Positions 34,371 through 42,998 are shown, counted from the first letter of the stretch. The stretch: 64,000 bases of DNA from Fragum whitleyi (GCA_948146395.1 OX411554.1:38727730-38791729); one strand, 5' to 3'. The notes: generated by a model from the sequence alone, not told the origin. Program-made: numbers and translations.

Positions 34371-35444
34371 AGGTGCATAAAGTACATGTTTACAGATTAT
34401 TATCACCAAAACAAAAGAGCTGCTTGTCTTTTTATACGCCCGTCAAATTGAGTTTTCCCCTTATGTAACGGGCGTATCTTGTAACAATTTGCGACCTTTT
34501 GTTTTCAGGTGGGTTCAACTGGTCTTCTTTCAATTCCTTGGTAAAATCCTTTGTGTTCATGTACACAAACAAGATAAAAGACGCAAAAGCAAGAAATATG
34601 AGCAGGTATTGTTTTTATCTATTTTGTATATTTGTCATGATAAGAAACTTACATCATAGCCCGAGGTTATAAAGCTTTTCTCAGGCTCAGGCTCAATTAA
34701 TTTCAAAATTTAAATCAAAATAACTTTATGAAAAATAAAAGATGATGTCAATAAGTTGTTGTTTAAAACAACTTATTACTATCATCTTTTATGTTTATAA
34801 ATTCAAGTAGGTATAAAACAGAATTACGGCTTTTGAAATTTGAGAAAATTTTGAATTTAGAAAATTTTTATAATCTGGGCCCAGAAATCAAATTAAGGCA
34901 AACTCATTGCTAGTAGAGTTAACTCCTTATTTCAAATAAAAACATTTTATGTATCAAGATTAATGTAAAATGTAATGAGGCTACGATTTACTTTTATTAC
35001 AAAATTGCTATGCAAGCTTTTGGCTGCGATAATTTAGTAGTATTAAAATAGAGTGTTTAAATAGAAAAAAAAAATGTTTGTGAACCTGTTATATTTCAGA
35101 ATGGAGACATATACGACATTGAACATACATCAGCACAGTTACCGAACAACAATACTCTAGATAGAGACAAAAATCACACAAATGGTGATCCAAAGGATGT
35201 GTTACAAAATGGGGGACATGAATATGTGCCTACGACCACGCAGGATATAAAAACTGTAAAAATATTGGAGGAACAACTCAAAGTGTTGAAGTCCATTGAG
35301 GGATTAACTCATGATGCACATGACGAAACATCAGTGATTGAATGGCAAGATATTTCAAACATTGTGGACCGGTTGTTTCTCATATTGTTTTCTCTTATAT
35401 CCATTATTACGACAGTTATATTTGTTGTACAAATGATGTCGTGA
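18509..35444 (+). CDS. Nicotinic acetylcholine receptor, alpha-type subunit (whole gene, 9 exons)
   Basis: Nine exons (46, 152, 45, 110, 218, 327, 106, 97 and 345 nt) join in frame into 481 codons plus TGA, all with GT-AG introns. The product is one subunit of a pentameric cation channel of the plasma membrane, opened by acetylcholine. Residues 1-16 are a hydrophobic signal peptide. The extracellular domain follows, with loop D Trp78, loop A WTPDITLYD (109-117), the Cys-loop Cys154-Cys168 with exactly 13 residues between, loop B GSW (173-175) and loop C FYNCCPEPYPD (215-225). The vicinal Cys218-Cys219 and the aromatic residues Tyr116, Trp175, Tyr216 and Tyr223 make it an alpha-type subunit able to form the principal agonist face. 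M1 is about 237-260, M2 267-287 after GEK (Glu at -1' predicts cation selectivity), M3 301-323 and M4 about 453-477, with an M3-M4 loop of about 125 residues. The 45- and 110-nt exons match the classic nAChR exon pattern. Odd points are Glu271 at pore position 4' and Tyr144 where most family members have Trp. Which molluscan paralogue this is cannot be told by reading. Confidence 0.95.
19066..19155 (+). repeat. tRNA-like sequence, nAChR intron 1
   Basis: TTGGCTCAGTAGTTAGCGCA with anticodon-like arm CTGGTCTTGTAGACCA, then an inserted stretch and a weak B box (GGATTCAACACC). Pseudogene or SINE head. Confidence 0.35.
19280..19445 (-). mobile_element. Tc1-type MITE, subfamily III fragment
   Basis: Central hairpin TTTCGTCCGATTCGGACGAAA and the right half of the element. 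Ends 40 bp before nAChR exon 2, so it supplies most of the sequence before that acceptor. Confidence 0.65.
19486..19637 (+). CDS. nAChR exon 2: start of ligand-binding domain
   Basis: Encodes residues 16-66, including LFTNYTSNLLPRC and MRIDIALRQIIEL, the N-terminal helix and first strands of the receptor extracellular domain. Acceptor TTGAAG|GT, donor CTG|GTAAGC. Asn37-Tyr-Thr is an N-glycosylation sequon. The codon split with exon 1 (G|GT, Gly16) joins correctly. Confidence 0.93.
19736..19869. repeat. (GTT)n imperfect microsatellite, nAChR intron 2
   Basis: GTT runs broken by GCT, GAT and TTT variants, beginning ~100 bp after the exon 2 donor. Confidence 0.85.
20010..20730 (-). mobile_element. 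3' end of a CR1/Jockey-like non-LTR retrotransposon
   Basis: On the - strand the frame reads YSEILIQLSYRVQKRALRSA, then SFSTMGPKLWNELPFYIRKS and IFKRKLKSFYF to a stop at 20445. This is the familiar C-terminus of LINE reverse transcriptase (PKLWN-LP-IR pattern). About 400 bp of 3' UTR follow, ending in a TTAC tandem tail (20010-20030). The 5' part is missing, as expected of a truncated insertion. It lies antisense in nAChR intron 2. Confidence 0.8.
21558..21602 (+). CDS. nAChR exon 3: 45-nt loop D exon
   Basis: Fifteen codons, NEPEQILTINVWMRL, between TTCTTATAG| and |GTAAGT. A 45-nt third exon is a conserved hallmark of nicotinic receptor genes. Trp78 is the loop D tryptophan of the complementary agonist face. 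Confidence 0.95.
22359..22790 (-). mobile_element. Tc1-type MITE, full copy in nAChR intron 3
   Basis: Both ends well kept (TACAGTTAACTACATG... and ...GATGTTGTTAACTGTA), with TA flanks visible. Confidence 0.83.
23103..23365 (-). mobile_element. tRNA-derived SINE, full copy, nAChR intron 3
   Basis: Reverse copy of the SINE at 59114: GTTT-repeat tail at 23103, body GCACCTAACAATGGATTTCT, tRNA-like head at the right (GGGGATCGAAC, CTTCCAGATTGGAAG). Confidence 0.8.
23383..23820 (+). mobile_element. Tc1-type MITE, full copy in nAChR intron 3
   Basis: Left end CTACAGTTAACAACATCG; central hairpin intact; right end CACGATGTAACTAACTGTA. It starts about 18 bp after the end of a SINE. Confidence 0.85.
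23893..23985. repeat. 31-bp tandem triplication
   Basis: Three head-to-tail units beginning GACACGCGAAATNGGATCG, with two or three differences between them. Flanking DNA (23860-24060) is a diverged copy of 22960-23100, which has only one partial unit. Confidence 0.75.
25058..25129 (+). tRNA. tRNA-Glu (anticodon TTC)
   Basis: A 72-nt cloverleaf. The 7-bp acceptor stem TCCGATG/CATCGGA pairs fully and is followed by discriminator A. A box TGGTCTAGTGG, anticodon arm CCTGG-TTTTCAC-CCAGG giving UUC, and B box GGTTCGATTCC are intact. A run of 14 T a few bases downstream is a Pol III terminator. The T-stem has one G-A mismatch (CCGGG/CCAGG). Nothing SINE-like follows. It sits inside nAChR intron 3, in the same direction. 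It reads as a real tRNA-Glu gene, though the mismatch could mark an early pseudogene. Confidence 0.85.
25607..25827 (+). mobile_element. piggyBac-like MITE, copy 1
   Basis: A 221-bp element flanked by TTAA on both sides (25603-25606 and 25828-25831), with terminal repeats CCCTTTGCTG / CAGGAAAGGG and an internal hairpin on GAAGAAATTGCTT. TTAA duplication plus CCCTTT ends are the piggyBac signature. Too short to code for a transposase. It lies in nAChR intron 3. Confidence 0.8.
26122..26545 (+). mobile_element. Tc1-type MITE in nAChR intron 3
   Basis: Ends ACACTTAACAACATCGTC and AATGTTGTTAACTGTT. The centre of the hairpin is replaced by an AT-rich stretch, but the AAGGGAGGTAAT and TTACCTCCCTT arms remain. 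Confidence 0.8.
26848..26957 (+). CDS. nAChR exon 4: loop A exon
   Basis: Encodes NWQDCRLKWD through WTPDITLYD; 110 nt is the standard length for this exon in the family. It ends in phase 2 at GACAG|GTAAAT. Asn97-Leu-Thr is a glycosylation sequon. Cys86, together with Cys46 of exon 2, gives two extracellular cysteines beyond the Cys-loop and loop C pairs; a disulfide between them is inference. The last ~38 bases of the exon and its donor recur, decayed, twice more directly downstream. Confidence 0.95.
26920..27095. repeat. Tandem repeat of the exon 4/intron 4 boundary
   Basis: Three units of ~50-65 bp. The first is real exon 4 end plus donor (GTTTGGACACCAGATATTAC ... GACAGGTAAATA). The second (26983-27045) keeps GCTTGGACACCAGTTTTTTA and the donor GATAGGTAAATA but has an in-frame TAA. 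The third (27046-27095) is further decayed (GTTTAGACAGCGGATATAAC ... GATAGGTG). Confidence 0.75.
27128..27305 (+). repeat. Two tRNA-like heads, nAChR intron 4
   Basis: TGTAGCTCAGTCGGTAGAGA (27128) and CGATTAGCTCAGTTGGTGGA (27234), the latter with B-box-like GGGTTCGATA. Neither closes an acceptor stem. Probably SINE heads. Confidence 0.4.
27405..27530. repeat. Foldback with CGAGGCTGTGTCG loop
   Basis: Arms TCATGGAATACCGAATTTAT, AAACGAGTCATCTA against TAGATGACGAGTTTAAT, CTGTATTTCATGA. Lies in nAChR intron 4. Confidence 0.65.
28365..28678. repeat. GGTCGCT-motif repeat, nAChR intron 4
   Basis: Begins AGTAAAACTTGCATATGGCG and ends CGCTCGATCAAAAATGACTG. Carries GGTCGCT/CGGTCGTT/CGGTCGCTT six times in clusters at both ends of the ~310 bp. 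Looks like a short interspersed DNA element. Confidence 0.5.
28989..29281. mobile_element. Composite insert with foldback, within a MITE
   Basis: Flanked by the 8-bp repeat ATTTATCT, the size hAT elements make. The left part (to ~29137) ends with GTTATAAGATAAAT, an inverse of its start, and is related to 59896-60010. The right part (29138-29279) is a foldback with ~65-bp arms (CGTACTAAGTGTATTGTATG) around the loop TCGGCAGAGCCTCGA. It may be two successive insertions. Confidence 0.6.
29138..29279. repeat. Foldback with GGCAGAGCC loop
   Basis: Arms of ~65 bp, for example ACTAAGTGTATTGTATGAAG against TTCATACAAAACACTAAGT, with loop TCGGCAGAGCCTCGA. Confidence 0.7.
29966..30392 (-). mobile_element. 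Tc1-type MITE, full copy, nAChR intron 4
   Basis: TA-flanked left end CAGTTAGTTACATCGGGAAA, central hairpin TTTTGTTCATACTGAACAAAA, right end CACGATGTTGTTTACTGTA. Confidence 0.83.
31134..31351 (+). CDS. nAChR exon 5: Cys-loop and loop B
   Basis: Residues 118-191. Contains the Cys-loop CRVNVKFFPFDTQNC and loop B KFGSWSHHG. Acceptor GTTTTACAG|C, donor ACAG|GTACAG, phase 1. In the stretch GSVSYNFP the family consensus usually has Trp where Tyr144 stands here. A MITE begins only about 20 bp after the donor. Confidence 0.95.
31372..31809 (+). mobile_element. Tc1-type MITE, full copy, nAChR intron 5
   Basis: Starts 20 bp after the exon 5 donor (TACAGTTAACAACATTGTG) and fills nearly half of the short intron 5. 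Central hairpin intact. Confidence 0.83.
32263..32589 (+). CDS. nAChR exon 6: loop C, M1, M2
   Basis: Residues 191-300. Encodes SEWEIQDFPAKR, then FYNCCPEPYPDVTYYV with the vicinal cysteines, M1 from the conserved FFPC motif, and M2 starting SGEKISLEITVLLSLSVF. Glu266 (-1') and Glu287 (20') are the charged rings expected for a cation channel. Acceptor ATTTCAG|GT, donor ATAG|GTAGGT. Confidence 0.96.
33129..33234 (+). CDS. nAChR exon 7: M3
   Basis: Residues 300-335: TYFGVSMVLVSMSLVQTVIV, the third membrane helix, followed by VNLFHRGK and the start of the cytoplasmic loop. Acceptor TTTCAG|GT, donor CCAAG|GTAAAA, ending in phase 2. Confidence 0.93.
33268..34310. repeat. ~155-bp tandem repeat array, nAChR intron 7
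   Basis: Five to six diverged units, each starting near CCGGAGCATATCTCCTAAAG and containing GCTATCAACTTGAAAC, TGGATAGATCTCATG, GTGCACAAGAACTACAACTC and GGAGTTATTGCCCTTTG. Unit starts are about 33350, 33538, 33692, 33844 and 33999, with a remnant at 34283. Head segments with TTTCGGCGA stand at 33270 and 33475, and CCATGTCCGACATGG ends the array. Confidence 0.75.
34319..34371. repeat. (ATT)n microsatellite, nAChR intron 7
   Basis: ATT units with one AT break, at the end of the 155-bp repeat array. Confidence 0.85.
34509..34605 (+). CDS. nAChR exon 8: cytoplasmic loop
   Basis: Residues 335-367: WVQLVFFQFLGKILCVHVHK, then a basic stretch DKRRKSKK. This is the post-M3 amphipathic segment of the intracellular loop. 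Acceptor TTTTCAG|G, donor GAGCAG|GTATTG, phase 0. The basic cluster could be an interaction or retention signal; that is inference. Confidence 0.9.
34736..34792. repeat. Hairpin, nAChR intron 8
   Basis: ATAAAAGATGATGTCAATAA GTTGTT / AACAACTTATTACTATCATC TTTTAT, a ~26-bp stem with few mismatches. Confidence 0.55.
35100..35444 (+). CDS. nAChR exon 9: MA helix, M4 and stop
   Basis: Residues 368-481. A polar, Asn/Asp-rich segment leads to a charged helix (KILEEQLKVLKSIEGL), then EWQDISNIVDRLFLILFSLI, the M4 signature, ending FVVQMMS and TGA. Acceptor TATTTCAG|AAT. It is the terminal exon, and a MITE starts only ~48 bp after the stop, inside the likely 3' UTR. Confidence 0.95.
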   Translation, partial: NGDIYDIEHTSAQLPNNNTLDRDKNHTNGDPKDVLQNGGHEYVPTTTQDIKTVKILEEQLKVLKSIEGLTHDAHDETSVIEWQDISNIVDRLFLILFSLISIITTVIFVVQMMS

Positions 35445-35491
35445 AAACTCTGTACATGTACGGTGTGAGGTTTAAAAAATCATCTTTAAGG

Positions 35492-35895
35492 TAGAGTAAA
35501 AACATCGTGATGTTAAATCTCGTTCCGATAAAAAACATTCTAAACCATTCACTTAATGCTCCATTCATTCATTTCAAACACTCTATGCTCCGAAATTATA
35601 AGAAAAGACCTCCAAATTGTTCAAGACAATTTAATATTTAATTCACATCGACCAAATTATTCTACGATTTTATTTGCTGATGTGGATTATAAAGTGTTTG
35701 ATGGGTTCTCGGAGACGACCAAACAGTACGTATACTTTATTTAAGGGGGAAAATAGATATCGACAATTATGTCTTGAAGAAAATTAGCGATAATGGATTA
35801 CCTCCCTTGAATTTCAATCAGAATTCGCTTCACACACTCATTCAATTTCATTCCAAGATCATTCATCTTGTCAATTTCACGATATTCTTAGCAGT
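35492..35895 (-). mobile_element. Tc1-type MITE, subfamily II, in the nAChR 3' region
   Basis: Begins ~48 bp after the nAChR stop codon. Left end degenerate (AGTAAAAACATCGTGATGTT), subfamily II block present, right end CACGATATTCTTAGCAGTAC. Would be part of the 3' UTR unless cleavage is very early. Confidence 0.72.
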
Positions 35896-35905
35896 ACATA
35901 ACATA

Positions 35906-36050
<145 letters not shown>

Positions 36051-36069
36051 AGAGATAAGGTGAAGCAAA

Positions 36070-36180
36070 GGGAGGAAATAGATAATGACCATTTTGTTTA
36101 TCAAAACTCGCCCTACACACATATTCAATTCCATTCCAAAATCATTCCAAAATCATTCACCTTATCAATTTTTTGGATAA
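36070..36180 (-). mobile_element. Tc1-type MITE fragment after a GA tract
   Basis: AAAGGGAGG and the right half (ACTCGCCCTACACAC, ATCATTCACCTTATCAATTT) without the terminal inverted end. Confidence 0.6.
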
Positions 36181-36388
36181 ACTTAAGGTGCTAGCGGTTA
36201 ATAATGATGTAACTTCTATTAAATTTCCAAGTCGGGTCCATTTCTCAATTTCCTAAAAAAAAGGTTAAATAACTATAAAAAGCATTAATTTTTTACTCAT
36301 TCTATAGTTCATCAAACGCTGTCATATACTTTCTTACGAGATTTTGATTAAGAATTTTAAATTATGGTGAAACTTCAATATCCAGTCA

Positions 36389-36394
36389 AATAAA
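36389..36394 (+). terminator. First canonical poly(A) signal after the nAChR stop
   Basis: AATAAA about 945 bp after the stop codon is the first canonical signal on this strand. A weaker ATTAAA lies at 36218. Everything between the stop and these sites is MITE and GA-microsatellite sequence, so the 3' UTR is either very short with an unrecognised signal or runs through the repeats. Confidence 0.3.
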
Positions 36395-36410
36395 GCAAAT
36401 GTCAAGGTCA

Positions 36411-36806
36411 CAGCTAATAGCATCGCGAAATTGACAAGGTGAATGATTTCGGAATGAGTTCGAAATGATATTGAAGGGAGGCAGCCCAATAGCGCTAATT
36501 TTTTGTTCAGGATGAACAAAATTAGCGATATTCATTTCTTTCCCATTAAAGAAATATGCATACAAGTTCTATAAATAGCTTTCTATTTCTTTATACGATT
36601 TCGAACGCTTACAATTTCAAATATGACAGTGAAATCCCATTTTTTCCTAGCTAAATTCATTTTGAATGCAGTTGTTGATCTTATCTTTTTGAGTCATTTT
36701 GGAGCGTTTTTGATTGGTTTGAGTGGGTGTTTTACATGAATGCATGGAGCGCTGAGTTTGCGATTTACAATGGTTTAGATCGGAATGAGGGTTAGTTCCA
36801 TGATGT
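36411..36806 (+). mobile_element. Tc1-type MITE, full copy
   Basis: Left end ACAGCTAATAGCATCGCGAA, intact central hairpin, and a diverged right end (TTCCATGATGTTGCC). Confidence 0.75.
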
Positions 36807-36835
36807 TGCCTTGATTTTTGAAAAGATGACAATAG

Positions 36836-36989
36836 AACAATGCTAGTTTCGTTCAATTTCGACGAAACTAGCGATTTGTATTACCTCCTTTATATTTTAT
36901 CTAAAACTCGCTTCACGCACTCATTCAATATCAGTCCATAATTGTTTCAATTGCATTTAGCTTATATATTTCACGATGCTATTAACTGT
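36836..36989 (-). mobile_element. Tc1-type MITE, subfamily III fragment
   Basis: Central hairpin variant CTAGTTTCGTTC / GACGAAACTAG, then the right half ending CACGATGCTATTAACTGT. Confidence 0.65.
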
Positions 36990-38396
36990 CATTCATCGTA
37001 CGTACATCCAGTAGAAAGTAAATGTAAATGTAGTTTATATTTTTTATTCCCCCCCCCCCCCGGGCATATTGTTTTAGTCCTGTCTGCAGCGTTTTTTTTT
37101 TTTTCTCCTTCTTTCTACCCTAAAAGAAGGGCCCGTTTCCATTTCCAGAAATGGACATTTTTTGTCCCATCATCATGAAAAAAAATCCCAATTTACCAAA
37201 CTCCTTTCCATGGTCCACCCTAAACTCATTCCCCATTATTTTTTTAATTTCTACTCTAGATGTACATGTGTATATCAAATTACACTTATGTTGATTTATT
37301 GTCTGCAACCTGTTCCAAGTTGACCCAGTCTTAAATTCTGTCGTCTGTTTGGGGGTTTAAGGATGGGACAAGGCTTTTAATTTTTTTCTAATTTAGATTA
37401 CATGTAAAAGACAACAAATCTTTAGACAGGTCCAAATTATAAGGGGTTGCAGATTACAAACAATATTAGGGCAAGTTAGTAAAATTTGTAGCAGAAAGGG
37501 AAGTTAACATTAAGGAGAAAGGAAAAAGTTAGCAGCATTTTCTTCTTTTCCCTATTAACAAGGTCATCCGTCAAGATCAAATATAAAAGCTATGTATCAT
37601 TAACACAGTAGTGATTTTGGCAGTGATTAGTAAGAAATCATGGTATACATGATAAGGACAATGTGAATAATCAAGATTACATTCCAGAAAATTGACCCCG
37701 TGTGTTGTTTCGTCTATTTAGTTCCCTCGCCTTTAGTACTATCAGTACTTTGAATTTAGAACAGCGTAGTTGTATGCAAGCACTGCGTTGATCACACAAA
37801 GCACTTCGTGTCGCACCAAAATTGATGTAGTATACTAGACCTATTGATTGCGCGCGCGTGGGCACAAAAAAAACCCACTACATAGTACACACGCTTTTTG
37901 ACTCGGTTATCTTTTTCCTACTAGTAGGCAATTTCCAGGATACAGTGTTGTTTCCTATGGCCTGCTTAACCAGGCCAAAAACATGTGGTTTTATACTAAA
38001 CTTTTGACAGATGAAATGTCCATTATTCCTTATTTGGACATGCTTATTAGCATATCGACGGTCATATCATCTTCAACTTAAATATCATGGGATTTTTACC
38101 GTTATTACTCGCCTTCTCATCAAGTTTTCCTCGTGAAATTCCAAACGACTTCGTTAAATAATGCTTTTTGATTCTTATCATGTGAATATAAGGTTCATCT
38201 CAGAATAGATTAAACCAATTATCAATTATCTGGTCAAAATGTTTCTGAACAATGAGAGAATATATTCAGATTTGATATCAAAAGGTAGTAGAAATCTTCG
38301 ACAAACTTAATATTATTAAAATGAATCTACATATATAATTTATACTTAAACAATTCACTTTAAACCTTCAATACGCGTTTAACTCGGTCCCTATGT
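36990..38396. other. No gene seen
   Basis: A run of 12 C at 37050 and an AT-rich stretch. TTTAGACAGGTCCAAATTAT at 37421 recalls the inside of the piggyBac-like MITE but has no ends. Confidence 0.45.
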
Positions 38397-39643
38397 AAAG
38401 CTATGGTCACATTTACGGCAATTATCGCAGTAAGTCGTAGTCCATTTTACCGTAGGCAAGCCGTGTCACTAAAACGATTAACTAAGTTGAAGTAAAATAA
38501 AGTACATTTAACAAAGGTACCATCGAACTGTTTCCGTAGAAAGAAGTACGTGCGAGTAGGAACAACTACGAAGAACTGCGTAAAAATAAGAAGTTTAATT
38601 AGATAAATTATTAATCTAGATTAATTGAAAATCGCTATTTGCTTATTTCCCAAGCCCTGATATCTCTTGTTTGTCATTCTATAGATAAGAATCACGATCT
38701 TTAAATATATCATAAGGTTTAAAACCTAGCATTTCATTCAGTCACCTTCAGGTATTATGATTAATTTGTTGTAAAAACACGCGAGTTTCAAACAATTGCT
38801 TTCACGTGCACTTCGTGATTAGATTTTATCAATTTCACCGATTCTATTCGTACTCTGAACGTAGTCCAACCCCACTGTTTCCCTGCTTGGTCGTAGCATT
38901 AACTTGGACAGATGTTTATAAAACGGCTTGTACGGTAAACTAGGGTAAACGATACGTTCTAATTCGACAAAAGTACGATTCAACAAGATCTTACTACGTT
39001 GAACTATATTCAAACTACGACAGAAAATCCTTTTTCACCGTAGGGATTTTGAACATGCCCAAGATTTGTGCGGCCACTACGGTAGGATTATATGGTAGAA
39101 GAACGTTCAGTCCACGGGCGACTAGGTTAAACTACGCAGTCTACGGTAGGGTAAGTTGTAGTACGGCATTCTTTCACTACGTCGAGATTAAGTTTACAAC
39201 GTGAAATGTGACCGCGATTTTTTTACAACGTACTTTTACCCTACCTTACCGTGGACAAAATCAGATACACGTACTGCAAGACTAGTGAATCGCTAGTTCA
39301 ACCTTTGTTAATCGTAGTATCGGGGACAAACGTTTACGATATCATAGCGTGCTAATACGGTTTATTTACGGATAAGCAGGGATCAACTACTGTGATAGTA
39401 CGGCCAAATTAGGGACAAAATAACGTACTTTACCGTGAATATACTTTTGAACACTTTTTACAATATCCAAGACACTACGGTCAAACTCACGAGTTTGCAC
39501 TACGTTTCTCACTACGCGTAAGCACGGCTTACTTCGACTTACTTCGCAGTAAACGCTCAGCTACGTGAATATTACGGCTGACGACGTTGATGCATAACTA
39601 CGGCCAACCACGTTAATTAACGTAAATGTGACCAAGCCTTTAA
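38397..39643. mobile_element. CGTA-rich element with GGTCACATTTACG ends
   Basis: TGGTCACATTTACG near 38405 and CGTAAATGTGACCA near 39620 are perfect inverses. Between them the DNA is unusually rich in short words such as TACGGTA, CTACG and CGTAGT on both strands, unlike the AT-rich surroundings. No coding frame. Probably a non-autonomous DNA transposon. Confidence 0.55.
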
Positions 39644-39863
39644 TCAGTACTATGTTTGGTTATACAATTCGCTGTTCCGTTTAATACAGACAAAAGTAGG
39701 TATGAAAGGCTGAAAGTTAATATGTACATGTAGTCGGACGGACAAAATCATTATTTTACATAAAAAATTCTGAAAAACAAAACTCGTCATGGTATAAGTT
39801 AGAAATTATAACATGATAGTGAAAAAAACCATTCCATTTATTCGTTTCTGAGATTTTCGGCGA

Positions 39864-40592
39864 AATGTTGGTCCATGTAGAAGTCAAACGGACTATATAT
39901 CCGTTGAAAAGACGTTTTGTATCTGTTTCTTACCCTGTACATACGCTATACATACGCTCTGTTCGTCGGGCGTCCGTCCATTGTGATTCCGTCCGCACAG
40001 AAAGTTTTGAGCTGTAGAGCGGTTAACTTTCCGCTAAGTACGATATATAGGGTGTAATTGTAATGTATTCGAAAAGCGCAAAGAGCGGATACATAAAGCA
40101 TTGACCGTATGCACCGCGTATACTGAGCGGAAAAAAATACAGAGCGTGGATCATTAAATCTTACGAGATGTATACGCTTACATACTTACATATCCACGTT
40201 TCTTTCCTTTCATGAACTTTTCGTATACCCGGTAATTCCGCACTATGTACATTTTTAATCAAACCGGATTAGCGTATCGAGGATGCCTTAACGGATGGAT
40301 TGCGGATACAGCAGATGTTTAACGGATGGTATCGGATACGTAGCGTTTGTTCCTCGTATTTTTCGCATTTACATCGTACATACCGCAAATTGTATCCGCT
40401 CTACAGGTTTAATGCAGCTCAAAACTTTGTGCGCGGATAAAATCACAATAGACAGACGCTCAACGGACAGAACGTATGCAAAGTGTATGTACAGGAAACA
40501 GATGCAAAGCGTCTTAGCAAACGGATGTAAAGTTTTTCAAATATTTAACATCCCCGTTGCATCCTTAAGTGCATTTGGACCGGACCTTTAGG
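39864..40592. mobile_element. Long foldback element, CGTA-rich
   Basis: The halves are inverse: CCGTTGAAAAGACG..TTTGTATCTGTTTC near 39900 pairs with GAAACAGATGCAAAGCGTC near 40497, and CACAGAAAGTTTTGAGCTG pairs with CAGCTCAAAACTTTGTGCGC. Ends GGTCCA../..TGGACC. The 98-codon open frame inside (40295) is a by-product of the composition. Confidence 0.6.
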
Positions 40593-41005
40593 TTTTCGAA
40601 AAGTATATAAAAGGGAAGTAACACGGATATTTTAGTATGTAAGCATATGCATCACGTAAAATTTAACGATCCGCGCTGTATCCGTTTTGTTTCCGCTCAA
40701 CATACGTTGTGTATACGTCCAAAGCTTTATGCATTCACTCTTTCTGCTGTTCGTATACGTCACAACTATACCCGGTAACCTCTTCTGAGCTGCCATCCGC
40801 TCTCATCCGCAAGACATCCGATGTACTGCCAATCAACATCCCAGCTAACTACTTTACGCGTCCGATATTTTCCCTTCTATTTCCGCAATTTTTGCCAATA
40901 TTATCATTGTATATCAAGCGTATGAAAAAGGATTGAAATTGAATCTTCCACCGTGTCCGTTTAGCATACGTTTTGTGTCGGTTTTGTCGTGGGACCAGGC
41001 CTTAA
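40593..41005. repeat. Related CGTA-rich repeat
   Basis: Same word usage (CATACGTTGTGTATACG, CATCCGCTCTCATCCGC), ending GGGACCAGGCCTTAAG. Adjacent to the foldback element and probably part of a neighbouring copy. Confidence 0.4.
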
Positions 41006-41543
41006 GTGACCGTCTAGGGAAAAGTGTCAATCTTGGAAGAGAAAAAGATTTCGTGTTTAGCGTAGGTAAACTAGGGTCGAAACTTAATTCTTTTCTTAAT
41101 TTAGAATATTTATGCTGCTTCTATCATAATTGTTCTTGAAATTTGATCTTCGCTTGACTTCTGACGAAATCAATTCTTTTTTTAAATAATCATTTCTCGG
41201 ATTTTTGAGATAGTCCTTATTCACATGGCGGGAAACACTTATATTTCCAATATTTGTGAATAATAGATACATGCATTTAACATTACATGTATATAAAAAA
41301 TATTTATATATGTGAACGTTTCGTTTTCATAAATTCATATTGATGTTGAACTCTAACGCACTTCTTTATTACAGAGAAGCTTTAATCGAGGGGAAATTAC
41401 CCAAAAGACATAGTACATACAGTGGTTTCTTCCCTTCATTTGTCGGAAATTCGTAGTGCTGTAAGAAACCTGTTTATTTATTGACAAATCTTTCTATTTG
41501 AACGCTTTAAGAATCTAAATTATAAGATATGAAGGTTCTTTTT

Positions 41544-41662
41544 TGTTGATTTCATGGAGGAATGAAACTAAAAACCTAATCACACTCATGTATAAATCCG
41601 CTTGGCATATTCATACAGTGTGGTTAGGTTTTTACTGTCAAAACCCACATGAAATCAACAAA
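41544..41662. repeat. Foldback repeat
   Basis: TTGTTGATTTCATG .. AAAAACCTAATCACACT against AGTGTGGTTAGGTTTTT .. CATGAAATCAACAA. The inner part (ATGTATAAATCCGCTTGGC) recurs at 61499-61520. Confidence 0.55.
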
Positions 41663-41700
41663 TTTTCTCTTCATTTCCTTTATTTCCGCAAGATGTTCTT

Positions 41701-42115
41701 ACAGTTATCGACATCGTAACATTGACAAAATAAATCAGTTTGGAATGATTTTGGAATGAAATTAAAATGAGTATGTGGAGCAAGTTTTGTGTAATTTAAA
41801 GGGAGGTAGCTCAATATCGCTAATTTTGTTCATTACCTCCATTTCATAAAATACGCAAATAAGTTCTATAAATAGCTTCCCATCTCTTCAAGAAACAATC
41901 AGACGCTTACAATTTTCATTTAGGTGAGTGAAACCCCGATTTTTTCTATTTATATTCATTTTGATTGTAGCTGTTGATTTTATCTTTTTTAGTCATTTTG
42001 GGGCGTTTTTGAGTGATTTCAGTGAGTGTTTGGATTTAATGGATGGAGCGCTGAGTGGGCGACTTGGAATAGTTTTGATTGAGGTGCGTGACAATTTTAC
42101 GATATAACTAAATGT
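41701..42115 (+). mobile_element. Tc1-type MITE
   Basis: TA-flanked start (TTACAGTTATCGACATCG). One arm of the central hairpin is deleted (TTGTTCATTACCTCC). Right end TTTTACGATATAACTAAATGTA. Confidence 0.75.
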
Positions 42116-42147
42116 ACTAAGATACATCAGTAAAACAGTGATTAGGT

Positions 42148-42538
42148 ACAGTGAAATAGTGAAATTGACAATAAACACGATCAAAATTCATAATAACCCT
42201 TTATGGCTCACCAGGCGCTCCATTCATCATTCCATACACTCGCTCATATCATTCAAAAAAGAAATCGTTCAAATGCGCCTCGAAATCGTTAAAAACGATC
42301 AACATTTCATTTAAAATTTGAAGTCCTGATCAAAATGATTTAAATTTTTAGAATCATTTTGATCAGGACTTCACATCGTCCTATTGCTCCGTGAAAACAC
42401 TAAGAACATAGAAGATATTTTCTAGAGGGAAGTAATAAAATATCGTTAACTCCGTCAAAACTCTCTCCTCCCTCTTATTAAATTTCATTCCACAACCATT
42501 CCAAAATCTTTCACCTTCTGAATTTCACTGTAATTCTT
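42148..42538 (-). mobile_element. Tc1-type MITE, diverged, with private hairpin
   Basis: Ends are poor but recognisable (ACAGTGAAATAGTGAAATTG). A 17-bp hairpin, AAGTCCTGATCAAAATG and its inverse, sits where the subfamily II block should be (42318-42373). Confidence 0.6.
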
Positions 42539-42994
42539 GATAATGAAAAATGTTGGGAAAATGGGCTAAAATTCCATTTGAATTTACCACTTATTATACT
42601 TTAGTCGTTTACAAACAACTAACAAATGATAACAAAATGGCCGATATCATGTCGTGTTGTTATGGTTACGCAGGTGTGCTGATAACACCCTGTTGAAATA
42701 TTTGTTGCGATAACAGCTTTTTAGAAGTTAAACTTAAATAAAAATGAAATGTTAAGGTGAGCGGGTACTGCATACTTGTAAAAAAACAAAAACAAAAAAA
42801 CACTGTAGTCACTTCCGGCAATATCTCGTAATTCGGAAAACCCCATGACCTAATGCATTTCCATACATGCGTCATTGGTAATCTGAAAATAGAACATAAT
42901 TTTTTTTCCCGTGACCGCATTCTTATCTTTTGAAAATAAAACTAGGGCGATAAATAATTGGTGGTAGGCAATTAAAGTAATTACACTTTCAGCG

Positions 42995-42998
<4 letters not shown>

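Noticed and set aside
40295..40591. 98-codon frame
   Set aside because: Lies in one arm of a foldback element whose composition suppresses stops.
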